From Chlamydiales bacterium (GTDB lineage: Bacteria > Chlamydiota > Chlamydiia > Chlamydiales > Criblamydiaceae): 64,000 bases of DNA. The notes below the pieces were generated by a model. The model did not search any database, was not told where the DNA came from, and saw only the letters and a list, made by a program, of their open reading frames with translations. This document shows positions 27,479 through 36,789 of the stretch, one piece after another; position 1 is the stretch's first letter, and each line of letters starts with the position of its first letter. The position numbers and the translations under genes are program-made. The stretch spans positions 1-64,000 of the forward strand of contig JACKPN010000001.1 in the NCBI GenBank assembly GCA_024233575.1. Reading direction: 5' to 3'.

Positions 27479-29767
27479 TTAGGATAGTCTTTTATCGTAT
27501 TTGGAATTTCCTTGAAGAAAAGTGAGCATAAGGTTGGATAGTTCTTTAACCTTCTCCCTCGCTTCAGCCGTAGGAGAAGAAGAAATTTCCTCAATTAAAT
27601 TATCAACTACTTTTTTTAATTTTTCAGAAGCATTATTATTTGAGTACTCACCTAAATTTAAATTTATCCATTTAGGCAAACCTGGTTGGAATGCTAGAAA
27701 ATTAAAGAGATCAAAGCTCAGGTTTTCTGTATTCCACCTAATTAAGTCTAATGACTTGATCAATTGATCACGGTCTTGACGACTCGCGGCAGCGGTACTT
27801 GCCTCCGCTTCTTCTTGTTTATTGCGTTCAATCTCTTCTAATTCTTTTTTAGTCTTCTGAAGTGCTTGCGCTACTTCGTGTGACATATTATTAAGTTCAT
27901 CCAACAATCGCTTGAGGAAGATAGCTAAAGTCACAACATGTTTCTCTAAATTATCTTTAGTGACATTTTCTTGAATATATTTGATATAGGAAGTTGTCAC
28001 GCCATCAAGAGCCTGGTACATAGATTGATCTAAATCAATTTCTCTAATTTTACTTAAGTGCATCTGACCAGCATCTAATTTATCTACATCAATTTGTATC
28101 CCCTCTTCACCACGGATTACAATGTCGTTTAACTCTTCAAATGCTGCTTTAATTGCTCCGCGCCATTTCCTTAACTGGATTCGATTTTCTTTTGAGAATT
28201 TCATAATTTCATCAAATTTATTAAAAAGAGCATTCTCCTTATCTGGTGGTAGACTTCCCGACAGGTGCGACCTCAAAATATCAATCACTTCATTGAGGCT
28301 TGCCTCTTTTAATTCTTGATGGACAGTCCTGTAATGATCTGACACCTGCAATTTGCTATCCAATTCTGTACTAGCGGAGCTTTCTACTTCTTCAAATTCA
28401 TCAATCACTGATCGGGATAATGATTCATTCATCCCCGGACCCCGCTCACCAACCTCTGCCTTTGAGTCTTGTCTTTGCAACTCTTCGATCATATTTTGAA
28501 GGGCATTGATACGATTAGCCATTCCCCGAAGAACTTCTGCCGCATCACAGTATTCTTGATCTCTACATTCGAGATTATTTGTCAAATTCGTTAGTTCATC
28601 GTGTAGCTTGACTTTATCTTCTTCTAATTGTTGAATTTTGCTTTGCAGCTCTTCTACGTTCTTTGTCAAAGCCTCTACTTGCTTATCAGATTCAGTGCCG
28701 TTTTCTTGCAAATCCTGTCGGATCTGATCGCGTTCTTGAGTAAGCGCATCTATTTGCTCTTTTTTTGCGTTAATCTCTGCTACTAGCTCTCTGATCGTTT
28801 GATCAGCCTGCTCCTTCTCCATTGCTGTTAGTGTATGGGCAGCATTAGCGTTATTACGCTCTTGTTCTAGGCTTTCCTTGTCCGCTTCCAGTTCAATAAT
28901 TCGATTTTGAGCATTCTGAAGAGCTTCTTGATTTCCCTGTAGCTGACTCTGTGCTGTTTGTGTATGGATGGGATCAGCATCATTACGTTCTTGCTCTAAC
29001 CTAGCCTTCTCCGCTTCAAGTGCGGCAATTCGAGTTTGAGCCTTCTGCAGGTCTTCTACGTTCTTTGTCAAAGCCTCTACTTGCTTATCAGATTCAGTGC
29101 GGTTTTCTTGCAACTCCTGTCGGATCTGATCGCGTTCTTGAGTAAGCGCATCTATTTGCTCTTTTTTTGCGTTAATCTCTGCTTCTAGCTCCCTGATCTT
29201 TTGATCAGCCCGCTCCTTCTCCATTGCTGTTTGTGTATGGGCAGCATTAGCGTCATTACGCTCTTGTTCTAGCCTTTCCTTGTCCGCTTCCAGTTCAATA
29301 ATTCGATTTTGAGCATTCTGAAGAGCTTCTTGATTTCCCTGTAGCTGACTCTGTAGATTTGCACGACGGTCATTAACGAGATGGTGCGCTATTTTAGGAC
29401 TGCCAAATAGAACAACAGGCAAGATGAAGATATACCCGAAATGCTCCAAAGCCACAGATAAATGGATGCACGCAGAACCCCAAGTAAGATCACGCCATGC
29501 ATTGCCGGGCTTGATCTCTTTTCCACAAGCTTCCATGATCGCTACTGTCGGAGATGCGACGAATCCGGTGATTAATTTGCCAACAGCAAGAATAAGGTGA
29601 GATAGTGCATCAACCGCAGCAACGCAAGGCATCGTCGGGGTACCAAAAATACGGACAATCGCTTTTGCTCCTTTGCCGGTCTCATTATATTCGTGAAGCG
29701 CCTTCACTGTAATTCCGGTTAATGAATATCTTTCAAGAACTGTAAAATTTGATGCAGGATTAGTCAT
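27479..29767 (-). CDS. Long coiled-coil protein with N-terminal hydrophobic region
   Basis: This is a 762-residue protein of unknown family. Residues 40-130 contain hydrophobic segments (HLILAVGKLITGFVA; CIHLSVALEHFGYIFILPVVLFG), probably membrane-inserting. Residues about 135-440 are a heptad-rich coiled coil of Glu/Gln/Lys/Ala, in which residues about 138-239 and 272-373 are near-identical copies (see repeat entries). The C-terminal 300 residues are helical and include a second short coiled coil near 600-650. The architecture (hydrophobic lobe plus long coiled coil) resembles chlamydial Inc or host-membrane tethering proteins, which is inference. AAGGG lies 6 bases before the ATG. A+T content is higher than in the core genes. 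Confidence 0.7.
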   Translation of the reverse strand: MTNPASNFTVLERYSLTGITVKALHEYNETGKGAKAIVRIFGTPTMPCVAAVDALSHLILAVGKLITGFVASPTVAIMEACGKEIKPGNAWRDLTWGSACIHLSVALEHFGYIFILPVVLFGSPKIAHHLVNDRRANLQSQLQGNQEALQNAQNRIIELEADKERLEQERNDANAAHTQTAMEKERADQKIRELEAEINAKKEQIDALTQERDQIRQELQENRTESDKQVEALTKNVEDLQKAQTRIAALEAEKARLEQERNDADPIHTQTAQSQLQGNQEALQNAQNRIIELEADKESLEQERNNANAAHTLTAMEKEQADQTIRELVAEINAKKEQIDALTQERDQIRQDLQENGTESDKQVEALTKNVEELQSKIQQLEEDKVKLHDELTNLTNNLECRDQEYCDAAEVLRGMANRINALQNMIEELQRQDSKAEVGERGPGMNESLSRSVIDEFEEVESSASTELDSKLQVSDHYRTVHQELKEASLNEVIDILRSHLSGSLPPDKENALFNKFDEIMKFSKENRIQLRKWRGAIKAAFEELNDIVIRGEEGIQIDVDKLDAGQMHLSKIREIDLDQSMYQALDGVTTSYIKYIQENVTKDNLEKHVVTLAIFLKRLLDELNNMSHEVAQALQKTKKELEEIERNKQEEAEASTAAASRQDRDQLIKSLDLIRWNTENLSFDLFNFLAFQPGLPKWINLNLGEYSNNNASEKLKKVVDNLIEEISSSPTAEAREKVKELSNLMLTFLQGNSKYDKRLS
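28650..28952 (-). repeat. Internal coiled-coil repeat, copy B
   Basis: This 303-bp segment is nearly identical to 29052-29354, at an offset of exactly 402 bases (134 codons). Both encode QALQNAQNRIIELEADKE ... QIDALTQERDQIRQ ... ESDKQVEALTKNVE. Only a few substitutions separate them, so the duplication is recent. Confidence 0.9.
29052..29354 (-). repeat. Internal coiled-coil repeat, copy A
   Basis: This is the partner of 28650-28952 and lies closer to the N-terminus of the encoded protein. The offset is a multiple of three, so the reading frame and the heptad phase are kept. Confidence 0.9.
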
Positions 29768-29797
29768 AACACCCTTAAATTGTATTTTTTGAAAGTA

Positions 29798-29826
29798 ATT
29801 ATGACTAATTAATTATTATTAAACAA
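29798..29826 (-). promoter_or_regulatory. Candidate sigma-70-type promoter of the coiled-coil gene
   Basis: On the minus strand TTGTTT (29821-29826) and CATAAT (29798-29803) are separated by 17 bases and end about 30 bases before ATG 29767. The match to TTGACA/TATAAT is 4 of 6 and 5 of 6. Confidence 0.4.
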
Positions 29827-29844
29827 TACTTATTATCACAGGTG

Positions 29845-31536
29845 TTAATGTTGTTTTTTATTTCTACCGATTTCTACCTGTTTGTGAAGAAAGGCGGGAA
29901 GGTAAACAATCCCATCCTCCCAAAAAGAACTTGTCGTCATCGCTTTCCACTCTCTCCGTCCCTGCTTATTACGCACCCAATGCCCGCGCCAGGCGCCAAA
30001 CGGATAATGGAGTCGCGCTAACACCTTCCCGCGGGTTTCACGCGGTAAAAACCGCAACCACCCGAAGATTGTGCCGACGATGCCAACAGGCTCGGCAAGA
30101 ATGAGCGGAAAACGAAAAAGATTAGGGACGCTGCCCTCTTCGAAAATATCCATAAGAAGATTTTGAATCCAACGCCCGCAGTTTTCAGTTTCGATTTGAA
30201 ACACGATATGACCATACCGCGACATACGCATATCGTTATTGATGATCGCCATTGCCTGCATCCCTTGCCTTGGCGTCAACAAAAAACTATAACCAACATG
30301 CTGTCTCTTTGTTAAAAAAATATTTTCATCAGGATAAGCGATCGTCGCATGCATGCTTACACTAAACATAGTCACACACTCCCAAAAGTTTGTTGGAAAG
30401 CGAAAGGCATATTTCCCAAAAGCATAAACGCGATAATCCCCTTTGCTGTCAGGAACGATCATCTGTAAATAGGCGTGCGACTTATCATAATCAAGCGTTG
30501 GCGACTCGCGTGAAGCGCATGCAATAGCAGCCCACTGCCGGCCATCAAGAGCAACGCCATACTTGTTGCTTGCCTCCTCTGCTGACAATATGCACGTGGG
30601 GGGCAGCTGCTCCCACCATTGGTCTCGGGTAAGGTCGATCTTATCGCAAACAGCTCTCAAAGCACACCAATGTCCCAAGTAATGAACGTCCCAATTTCTA
30701 ATGCCGTCATGAAAACATTCAAGGGTGCCGACGCGTTTCCACTTATTAGCAAACACAGCAAAGACCTCGCCAATGGTCATGGTAAGCCCGCCTGTCAGTT
30801 CAACTTTTTCGTCTGTGTCAAGGATCGATATCGCCCGCCCCTCAAAAGGCAAGGTCAGCGTTTTCATGCCATTAAGATGGCAAATATGCAGCATCTCGCC
30901 GCCATAAAAACCAATACGCCCGCAAAGATTGCTGCGTATAAGGGTGTCGCAACTACCGGGATATTCGATAAAAGGTTCGGGAGCGATTCCATCGCGCAGA
31001 GTCCAGCAAAAAAATCGCTCGCGCAAACCGGCATCTGCAAGCAGCAACTCTACAAAATACGGATAACGCGCCGCTCGCTGCATGAGAAAAAGTTCCCTTT
31101 CGGTAAGCAACTTGTCCCAAATGAGATCCTGCTCCTGCTTCCAGGTTATGGCATGCCGTTCAAGGGCTTCACTGCGGCACTCCGAGCACTTGTCCCATCC
31201 GCCATGCTTAATGCCTACTCGGTAACGCAATGCATAACAGCGATACTCCAGATCGATCTTTAATTGCTTTGCATGCTTGCTCGACAAATGGCGAAGCCGC
31301 GAGGCAACCATCTCCGCCGCGACAGCATAATGTCCGTAAGCGATCGCAGTGGCATCAGCAACCGGAGTACGCTCCAAACGGTCCAGCACAGCGGCCATCC
31401 CTTGCGCCAAGCGGACATCCTGCCACCGACGCAACAAAGCGAGGGAGACTTTCCAGTTTCCATCGCTGTCAAGGCTTAGGGCATGTCCTTGCTTTAATGC
31501 ATGTACAAAGGCTTCTATTTTCTTCATTAGAGACAC
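29845..31536 (-). CDS. Putative permuted papain-like hydrolase, paralogue A
   Basis: This 563-residue protein is paralogous to the next gene. Alignment by eye shows matching stretches: LPFEGRAISILDTDEKV, DQWWEQLP, SHAYLQMIVP, FGKYAFRFP, HATIAYPDEN and FQIETENCGRWIQNLL. The order HA-x-strand, FGKYA, then ENCxRW 99 residues after the His (His354, Cys453) resembles permuted papain-like (LRAT/NlpC-P60-type) hydrolases, where a His strand precedes a Cys helix. This is fold inference; the family is not recognised. There is no signal peptide. The start is GTG 31536 with GGAAGA about 9 bases upstream; ATG 31527 is an alternative. It lies 71 bases after its paralogue, likely in one operon. Confidence 0.6.
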   Translation of the reverse strand: MSLMKKIEAFVHALKQGHALSLDSDGNWKVSLALLRRWQDVRLAQGMAAVLDRLERTPVADATAIAYGHYAVAAEMVASRLRHLSSKHAKQLKIDLEYRCYALRYRVGIKHGGWDKCSECRSEALERHAITWKQEQDLIWDKLLTERELFLMQRAARYPYFVELLLADAGLRERFFCWTLRDGIAPEPFIEYPGSCDTLIRSNLCGRIGFYGGEMLHICHLNGMKTLTLPFEGRAISILDTDEKVELTGGLTMTIGEVFAVFANKWKRVGTLECFHDGIRNWDVHYLGHWCALRAVCDKIDLTRDQWWEQLPPTCILSAEEASNKYGVALDGRQWAAIACASRESPTLDYDKSHAYLQMIVPDSKGDYRVYAFGKYAFRFPTNFWECVTMFSVSMHATIAYPDENIFLTKRQHVGYSFLLTPRQGMQAMAIINNDMRMSRYGHIVFQIETENCGRWIQNLLMDIFEEGSVPNLFRFPLILAEPVGIVGTIFGWLRFLPRETRGKVLARLHYPFGAWRGHWVRNKQGRREWKAMTTSSFWEDGIVYLPAFLHKQVEIGRNKKQH

Positions 31537-31607
31537 CGTTGCTATTCTTCCGATGTCTCTTATGCATGATCAATGCCAGCTCATGAATCTTCTCTTTCGT
31601 GTTGCTG

Positions 31608-33536
31608 CTATTCCAGCGAGACGATCACTTCCAGATGTGCTCGTCTATCATTCCTCCTTTCCCTTTGTTCACTAGTGTCGTTCAACAGATGCACAGTTTT
31701 TCGCACCCACATTTTCAAGTGGCGCGCAACTGCGGACACAACTGTGTGGGCATAGTTCTTGGCAGCAGCACAGAGACGTGTGCTTTCAAGCAGCAGCGGC
31801 TTCAGAATACCGCTTTTTCTCAGCATCACTAATCGTGATGGTAAATAGACAATGCCTGTCTTCCAAAATTCATGGCGTGTCAGCGATTTGTAGACGCGCT
31901 GGCCGTGTTCGACGATCCAACGTCCGCGGTGTGCGCCGAAAAGACGGTGCAGGTTCGCCATGATTGGGGTTGCCAGCCAACGCGGCAGAAGGTTCAGCGC
32001 ACGGAAAATCGGTGCCGCAGCACCTTCCGGGGTGGTATCAAGCAGGTGCTGACGGAACATATCCGGCAGACGATGCTGCCCGACAACAGACTCAAGGACA
32101 TCGTGTACCCAACGGGCACAGTTGTCGGATTCGATCTGATAAACAAAGTTATGTTCCATGCCCTTGATCATGTCATTTTTGATTTTTTCCATGATGGCAA
32201 CGCCATCTTCAGGACTCATTTCGAACGCTTGGTGCGCCCACTGGCGGTGGGTAGAGTAAGAACAGTCGTCGGGATAAGACACCGTGGCGTGCATGTTGTC
32301 GGCAAGCATGGTAAGGCCGTCAAGAGTCGAGGCAGGGTACAGCTTCGCATATTTTCCCATATCAAAAATCGCATAACGTCCTTCGCCGAAAGGTATTGCA
32401 ACCTCGAAAAATGCGTGTGTTCTCTCGAAGTCAAGGTGCGGACGCTCACGCACAGCAGTGGCGGAAACGCTCCACTTGACGCCGTCGAGGGGCACCTCAT
32501 ATCGCCTGCTAGCTTGTTCTGTCGTCAGCACTTCAAAGAGAGGGAGCTGCTCCCACCAACGTTCGCGAGTGAGGTCAATGCAGCGATATTCTTGAGCATC
32601 GGCATCCCACCAAGCCCATTTGTGAACGTTCCAGTTCATTACGCCATGAGCAAAGTATTCAAAATTGCCGACTTCGCTGTTTTTCTTCGCAAAAGAATTG
32701 AAAATCTCTTCCACTGTCGCAGCGTAATTGCCACGAAGAGTGACTGTTTTCTCTTCATCAAGAATGTTGACGTCGCGGCCTTCAAAAGGAAGTGTGACAA
32801 CTTTTTCGCCGGCGATCTTTTGCACTTTGAGCTGATGACCGCCCATGCGGCCGATGCGGCAGGCTAGAAGACTATCGGTAAGACGTTCCTGAACAGCGGG
32901 AAATTGGATGAAGACAACCGGGTCGACAGCATCGCGGCCGATCCATACCATGAACGCTTCACGAACATGTTCGTCTTCAAGGAGGAGGTTAACGAAAGAG
33001 TGGTAGCGGCTAGTCTCCTGCAGGCGGAGGAGGTCCTGTGGAGAAAGGGCAACTTCATCGATAACGGGATTGTTGGAACGCCATTCAATGACCATGCTCT
33101 TCAGCTTGTTCAGCAGAGTCATGTCGACAGCTTGGGGATCGAAGCCGCCGTTGACTTCTTCGAGGCGGTAAAGCAGGCCGATCTGCCGGCGCGCGAGCGA
33201 AGACGCCACACGCGATGCATGTTTGTTGTCAAGCGCGCGCAGCATGCTGATCACATGGTCGGCAGCTTGAAGATACATGTCGAAATCGACAGACTGCTCG
33301 CAAGCGATGCCATCCTCATCTGAAAAACGTACCGGGATATGCTCAACCCTGTTCATGGCAGCGACAAGCGCATTACCGATGCCGATAATACGCTTTTCAT
33401 CAGCGATGAAAAGACGGTTAAAAAGATTTCTTACAAAACTTTCAATATGCCAGCTGCCATCCTCTTGGCAAACAACCCTTTTACCTTCACGAAGCGCTGA
33501 CAGAAATTCTTTGAAATGATGACTTAGGACTCTCAT
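31608..33536 (-). CDS. Putative permuted papain-like hydrolase, paralogue B
   Basis: This 642-residue paralogue of the 29845-31536 product has the conserved elements LPFEGRDVNILDEEKTV, RERWWEQLP, THAFFEVAIP (His374), FDMGKYA, HATVSYPDD and YQIESDNCARWVHDVL (Cys473). The His-to-Cys distance is 99 residues, the same as in its partner, which supports a shared active site. The DNCxxW motif followed by a helix is typical of the nucleophile in permuted NlpC/P60-like folds. It has about 60 extra C-terminal residues, basic and helical. GGAGGT 4 bases before the ATG is a strong ribosome binding site. Host-directed protease, amidase or acyltransferase activity is possible but unproven. Confidence 0.6.
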   Translation of the reverse strand: MRVLSHHFKEFLSALREGKRVVCQEDGSWHIESFVRNLFNRLFIADEKRIIGIGNALVAAMNRVEHIPVRFSDEDGIACEQSVDFDMYLQAADHVISMLRALDNKHASRVASSLARRQIGLLYRLEEVNGGFDPQAVDMTLLNKLKSMVIEWRSNNPVIDEVALSPQDLLRLQETSRYHSFVNLLLEDEHVREAFMVWIGRDAVDPVVFIQFPAVQERLTDSLLACRIGRMGGHQLKVQKIAGEKVVTLPFEGRDVNILDEEKTVTLRGNYAATVEEIFNSFAKKNSEVGNFEYFAHGVMNWNVHKWAWWDADAQEYRCIDLTRERWWEQLPLFEVLTTEQASRRYEVPLDGVKWSVSATAVRERPHLDFERTHAFFEVAIPFGEGRYAIFDMGKYAKLYPASTLDGLTMLADNMHATVSYPDDCSYSTHRQWAHQAFEMSPEDGVAIMEKIKNDMIKGMEHNFVYQIESDNCARWVHDVLESVVGQHRLPDMFRQHLLDTTPEGAAAPIFRALNLLPRWLATPIMANLHRLFGAHRGRWIVEHGQRVYKSLTRHEFWKTGIVYLPSRLVMLRKSGILKPLLLESTRLCAAAKNYAHTVVSAVARHLKMWVRKTVHLLNDTSEQRERRNDRRAHLEVIVSLE

Positions 33537-33854
33537 AACTACCTCCAGAATATGGGGACCACTCTCCCTCTCCCCAACCTCATTATACCGCTCAAAACGG
33601 TTTCTTACCGATTTTTACCCAGAAAAAAAATGGCTATTTTTTACTTTTTTTCCTGTGGTTGGCACAGGTATTTTCCAGGTATTCCCTCGATCGGTACAAT
33701 ATATATATGCAGGTGCGATGCCATCGGAAGAGAGCTTTTTTTAACGCACTGACAGTCAAAGGATTAAATCCGTTCATTTCATCTTTGCAGTATTCTCAAA
33801 CTTTTGTTATGCTATCCGTTGAATTCTAGAACCTTATAACTCACAAGCGCACTC
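33537..33854. other. Divergent intergenic region upstream of valS
   Basis: This 318-base region holds no gene that I can support. A weak valS promoter candidate is TTGTTA (33804-33809), a 17-base gap and TAGAAC (33827-33832), which would leave a leader of about 20 bases. A TA-repeat stretch (ATATATATAT) lies near 33700. No T-box or other riboswitch structure is obvious. Confidence 0.35.
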
Positions 33855-36713
33855 ATGGCTAAAACAGACGACGTACAAGAGCTCCCTAAGGCTTACGACC
33901 CTAAGACCGTTGATAACAAGTGGTATACGTTTTGGGAGGAGCATCATTTCTTCCAGGCCGATGCCGCCTCGGAAAAACCTGCCTACAGCATCAGCATTCC
34001 TCCCCCAAACGTCACCGGCGTCCTCCATATGGGTCATGCACTTGTGAACACCCTCCAAGATATTCTGGTGCGCTGGAAACGGATGCAGGGGTACGAGGCT
34101 TTGTGGGTTCCCGGTACCGACCACGCGGGGATCGCCACGCAGACGGTCGTCGAACGTCATCTGATCAAACAGACCGGAAAAACGCGCAAAGAACACCCTA
34201 GAGAAGAATTTCTTGAAAAAATCTGGGAATGGAAAGAGGACAGCCAAGACCGGATCATTGGCCAGCTTAAGTGTATCGGCGCGTCATGCGACTGGTCGCG
34301 CCTGCGCTTCACTATGGACGAAGGCTGCAACCGCGCTGTCAAAACGATTTTCAAAAAGCTGTACGACGAAGGACTTATCTACCGCGGCGACTACCTCGTC
34401 AACTGGGATCCTGTCACGCAAACCGCGCTTGCCGATGATGAGGTGGAATATGAAGACCGTGAATCGTTCCTGTGGCATTTTAAGTATCCGTTGAAAGATG
34501 GAAGCGGTTTCGTCCATATTGCGACGACACGTCCGGAAACGATGCTCGGCGATACAGCTGTTGCTGTTTCCCCAAGCGACCCGCGCTACACGGCACTGAT
34601 TGGCAAAACTGTTGTCCTTCCGCTGATGGATCGGGAAATTCCAATCATCGCCGACCACCATGTCGATCCTGAGTTCGGCACGGGAATGGTCAAAATCACC
34701 CCTGCACACGACCCCAACGACTACACTATCGGCATCAGCCATGATCTGCCGTTCATCAACATCATGACCCCCGATGGCAAGATCAATGAAAACGGCGGAA
34801 CATTCGCAGGATTGACCATGGGAGAAGCGCGCGATGCTGTCGTCGCTGCCATGAAAGAGCAAGGCTATCTTGAAAAGATCGAGCCGCATACAAACCGTGT
34901 CGGCGTCTCCTACCGTTCAAAGGCAACGATCGAACCATACATGTCCAAGCAATGGTTCGTCAAAATGTCGGTCTTCGCTGCAAAACTCCGGGAAGCCGTT
35001 GAAACCGACAAAGTGAAAATCGTCCCAAAAACATGGAAGAACACTTATTACCACTGGATCGACAACCTCCGCGACTGGTGCATCAGCCGTCAGCTGTGGT
35101 GGGGACACCGCATTCCTGTCTGGTATCGTAAAGATGACCGCGATACGGTGATCTGCTACGATGGCGATGGCATGCCTCCCGAAGTCGCGACAGATCCCGA
35201 CGCCTGGGAACAAGACGAAGATGTTCTCGACACTTGGTTCTCATCAGCGCTATGGCCTTTCTCTATTCTTGGCTGGCCCGACAAGACGCCTGACCTGGAA
35301 AAGTTCTACCCTAACAACGTTCTTATCACCGGTCACGACATTCTCTTCTTCTGGGTTGCGCGGATGATCATGATGGGTGAATACGCAATGGGCGAACTCC
35401 CCTTCCCTGAAACATTCCTGCATGGACTAATCTATGGCAAGTCGTACTGGAAAGAACGACCCGACGGCGGAATCAGCTACATCAGCGACGAAGAAAGAAC
35501 GGAATACGATCTCGGCAAACCGGTGCCCAAAGATGTGCACTGCAAATGGGAGAAGATGTCCAAAACAAAAGGAAATATCATCGACCCGCTGGAGATCATC
35601 AACGAATACGGCACCGATGCGATGAGAATGGCTCTATGCGCCAGCGCAACACAGGCAAGAGAGATCGACCTGGACCGCCGCCGTTTTGAAGAGTTCAAAA
35701 ACTTCGCCAACAAAGTATGGAACGGCGCACGCTTCGTCTTCATGAACCTCGACGGCGACGACCCTCTCACTGCCGAGCAACTGAGCAAAGGATTGGACGA
35801 ATCGCTCTTCAACCTCGAAGACCATTGGATCCTCTCTGTCCTGAATCACACCATCAAAGATGTCAACTGCTGCCTGGAAAATTACCAGTTCGACCAAGCG
35901 GCGATGGAAGCATACGACTTTTTCTGGAAGGAATTTTGCTCCTATTACGTTGAAATTGCTAAACCAATTCTCTTTGGCCGAGCAGGAACGCCGGAAGAGC
36001 GCAAGAATAAGCAAAAACTGCTAGTGATCATCCTCGACAATGCCATGCGGATGATCCATCCGATGGCGCCATTCATCACTGAAGAATTGTTCCAACGCCT
36101 AAAAACGCGCTTCGCGGGCATTGCCGAAACGCATGCTGCCGACCCCTACACTGCGCAAACTGTGCGCGCTCTGTTGTGTGAGGCGTGCATCATCGCTCCT
36201 TATCCTGAGGTGATCCGCGAAAGCGATCTCAATCCCGAAGTGGAACAAACATTCGCTACCGTAGGCGATGTGATCTACACGATCCGCAACGTCCGCGGGG
36301 AAATGCAGCTGCCTCCAAGCCAGGCAACCGATGTCCACATCATCGGCAACCCCACGAAGAAAGAGTTCCGCACCGTGGAAGAAAACAAAAACATCATTGC
36401 TGCTCTAGTCAAAACCAATGCGATCGCCTTCCATGAAGAGGCACCGACGATTGGTTTTGCTTCCACAGGGCTTGCTGCCGGACTCAAAGTAATGATTCCC
36501 CTGCCGGCGCAGTTGCTGGAGCAGGAAAAATCGCGCTTGGAGAAGGAGCAGACACGCTTGGAAAGCAACGTCGACCGCGTGAAGAAACAGCTCTCCAACG
36601 AAAGTTTTGTGAGCCGTGCACCGGAACATCTGGTTGCTCAGCAGCGCGAGTTGCTGACAAAGTCGGAAAAAGAACTGGAAGAGGTACGCACAAAACTGGC
36701 GAATATTCGCTAA
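33855..36713 (+). CDS. valS: Valyl-tRNA synthetase
   Basis: This class I aminoacyl-tRNA synthetase charges tRNA-Val. The 952-residue chain has the HIGH motif as HMGH (58-61) after PPPNVTGVL, the editing (CP1) domain in the middle (TTRPETMLGDTAVAV), WCISRQLWWGHRIPVW, the KMSKS motif as KMSKTKGN, an anticodon-binding helical domain and a C-terminal coiled coil (about 885-952) typical of bacterial ValRS. Length and motif order are normal. No strong ribosome binding site precedes ATG 33855. Confidence 0.97.
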   Translation: MAKTDDVQELPKAYDPKTVDNKWYTFWEEHHFFQADAASEKPAYSISIPPPNVTGVLHMGHALVNTLQDILVRWKRMQGYEALWVPGTDHAGIATQTVVERHLIKQTGKTRKEHPREEFLEKIWEWKEDSQDRIIGQLKCIGASCDWSRLRFTMDEGCNRAVKTIFKKLYDEGLIYRGDYLVNWDPVTQTALADDEVEYEDRESFLWHFKYPLKDGSGFVHIATTRPETMLGDTAVAVSPSDPRYTALIGKTVVLPLMDREIPIIADHHVDPEFGTGMVKITPAHDPNDYTIGISHDLPFINIMTPDGKINENGGTFAGLTMGEARDAVVAAMKEQGYLEKIEPHTNRVGVSYRSKATIEPYMSKQWFVKMSVFAAKLREAVETDKVKIVPKTWKNTYYHWIDNLRDWCISRQLWWGHRIPVWYRKDDRDTVICYDGDGMPPEVATDPDAWEQDEDVLDTWFSSALWPFSILGWPDKTPDLEKFYPNNVLITGHDILFFWVARMIMMGEYAMGELPFPETFLHGLIYGKSYWKERPDGGISYISDEERTEYDLGKPVPKDVHCKWEKMSKTKGNIIDPLEIINEYGTDAMRMALCASATQAREIDLDRRRFEEFKNFANKVWNGARFVFMNLDGDDPLTAEQLSKGLDESLFNLEDHWILSVLNHTIKDVNCCLENYQFDQAAMEAYDFFWKEFCSYYVEIAKPILFGRAGTPEERKNKQKLLVIILDNAMRMIHPMAPFITEELFQRLKTRFAGIAETHAADPYTAQTVRALLCEACIIAPYPEVIRESDLNPEVEQTFATVGDVIYTIRNVRGEMQLPPSQATDVHIIGNPTKKEFRTVEENKNIIAALVKTNAIAFHEEAPTIGFASTGLAAGLKVMIPLPAQLLEQEKSRLEKEQTRLESNVDRVKKQLSNESFVSRAPEHLVAQQRELLTKSEKELEEVRTKLANIR

Positions 36714-36789
36714 CTTTGTTTTTTTTGACATTTAAAAAAACTTTGAGACATTTCTCGTAGTCTGCATAATCATTAGTGGGGGTAGGGCA

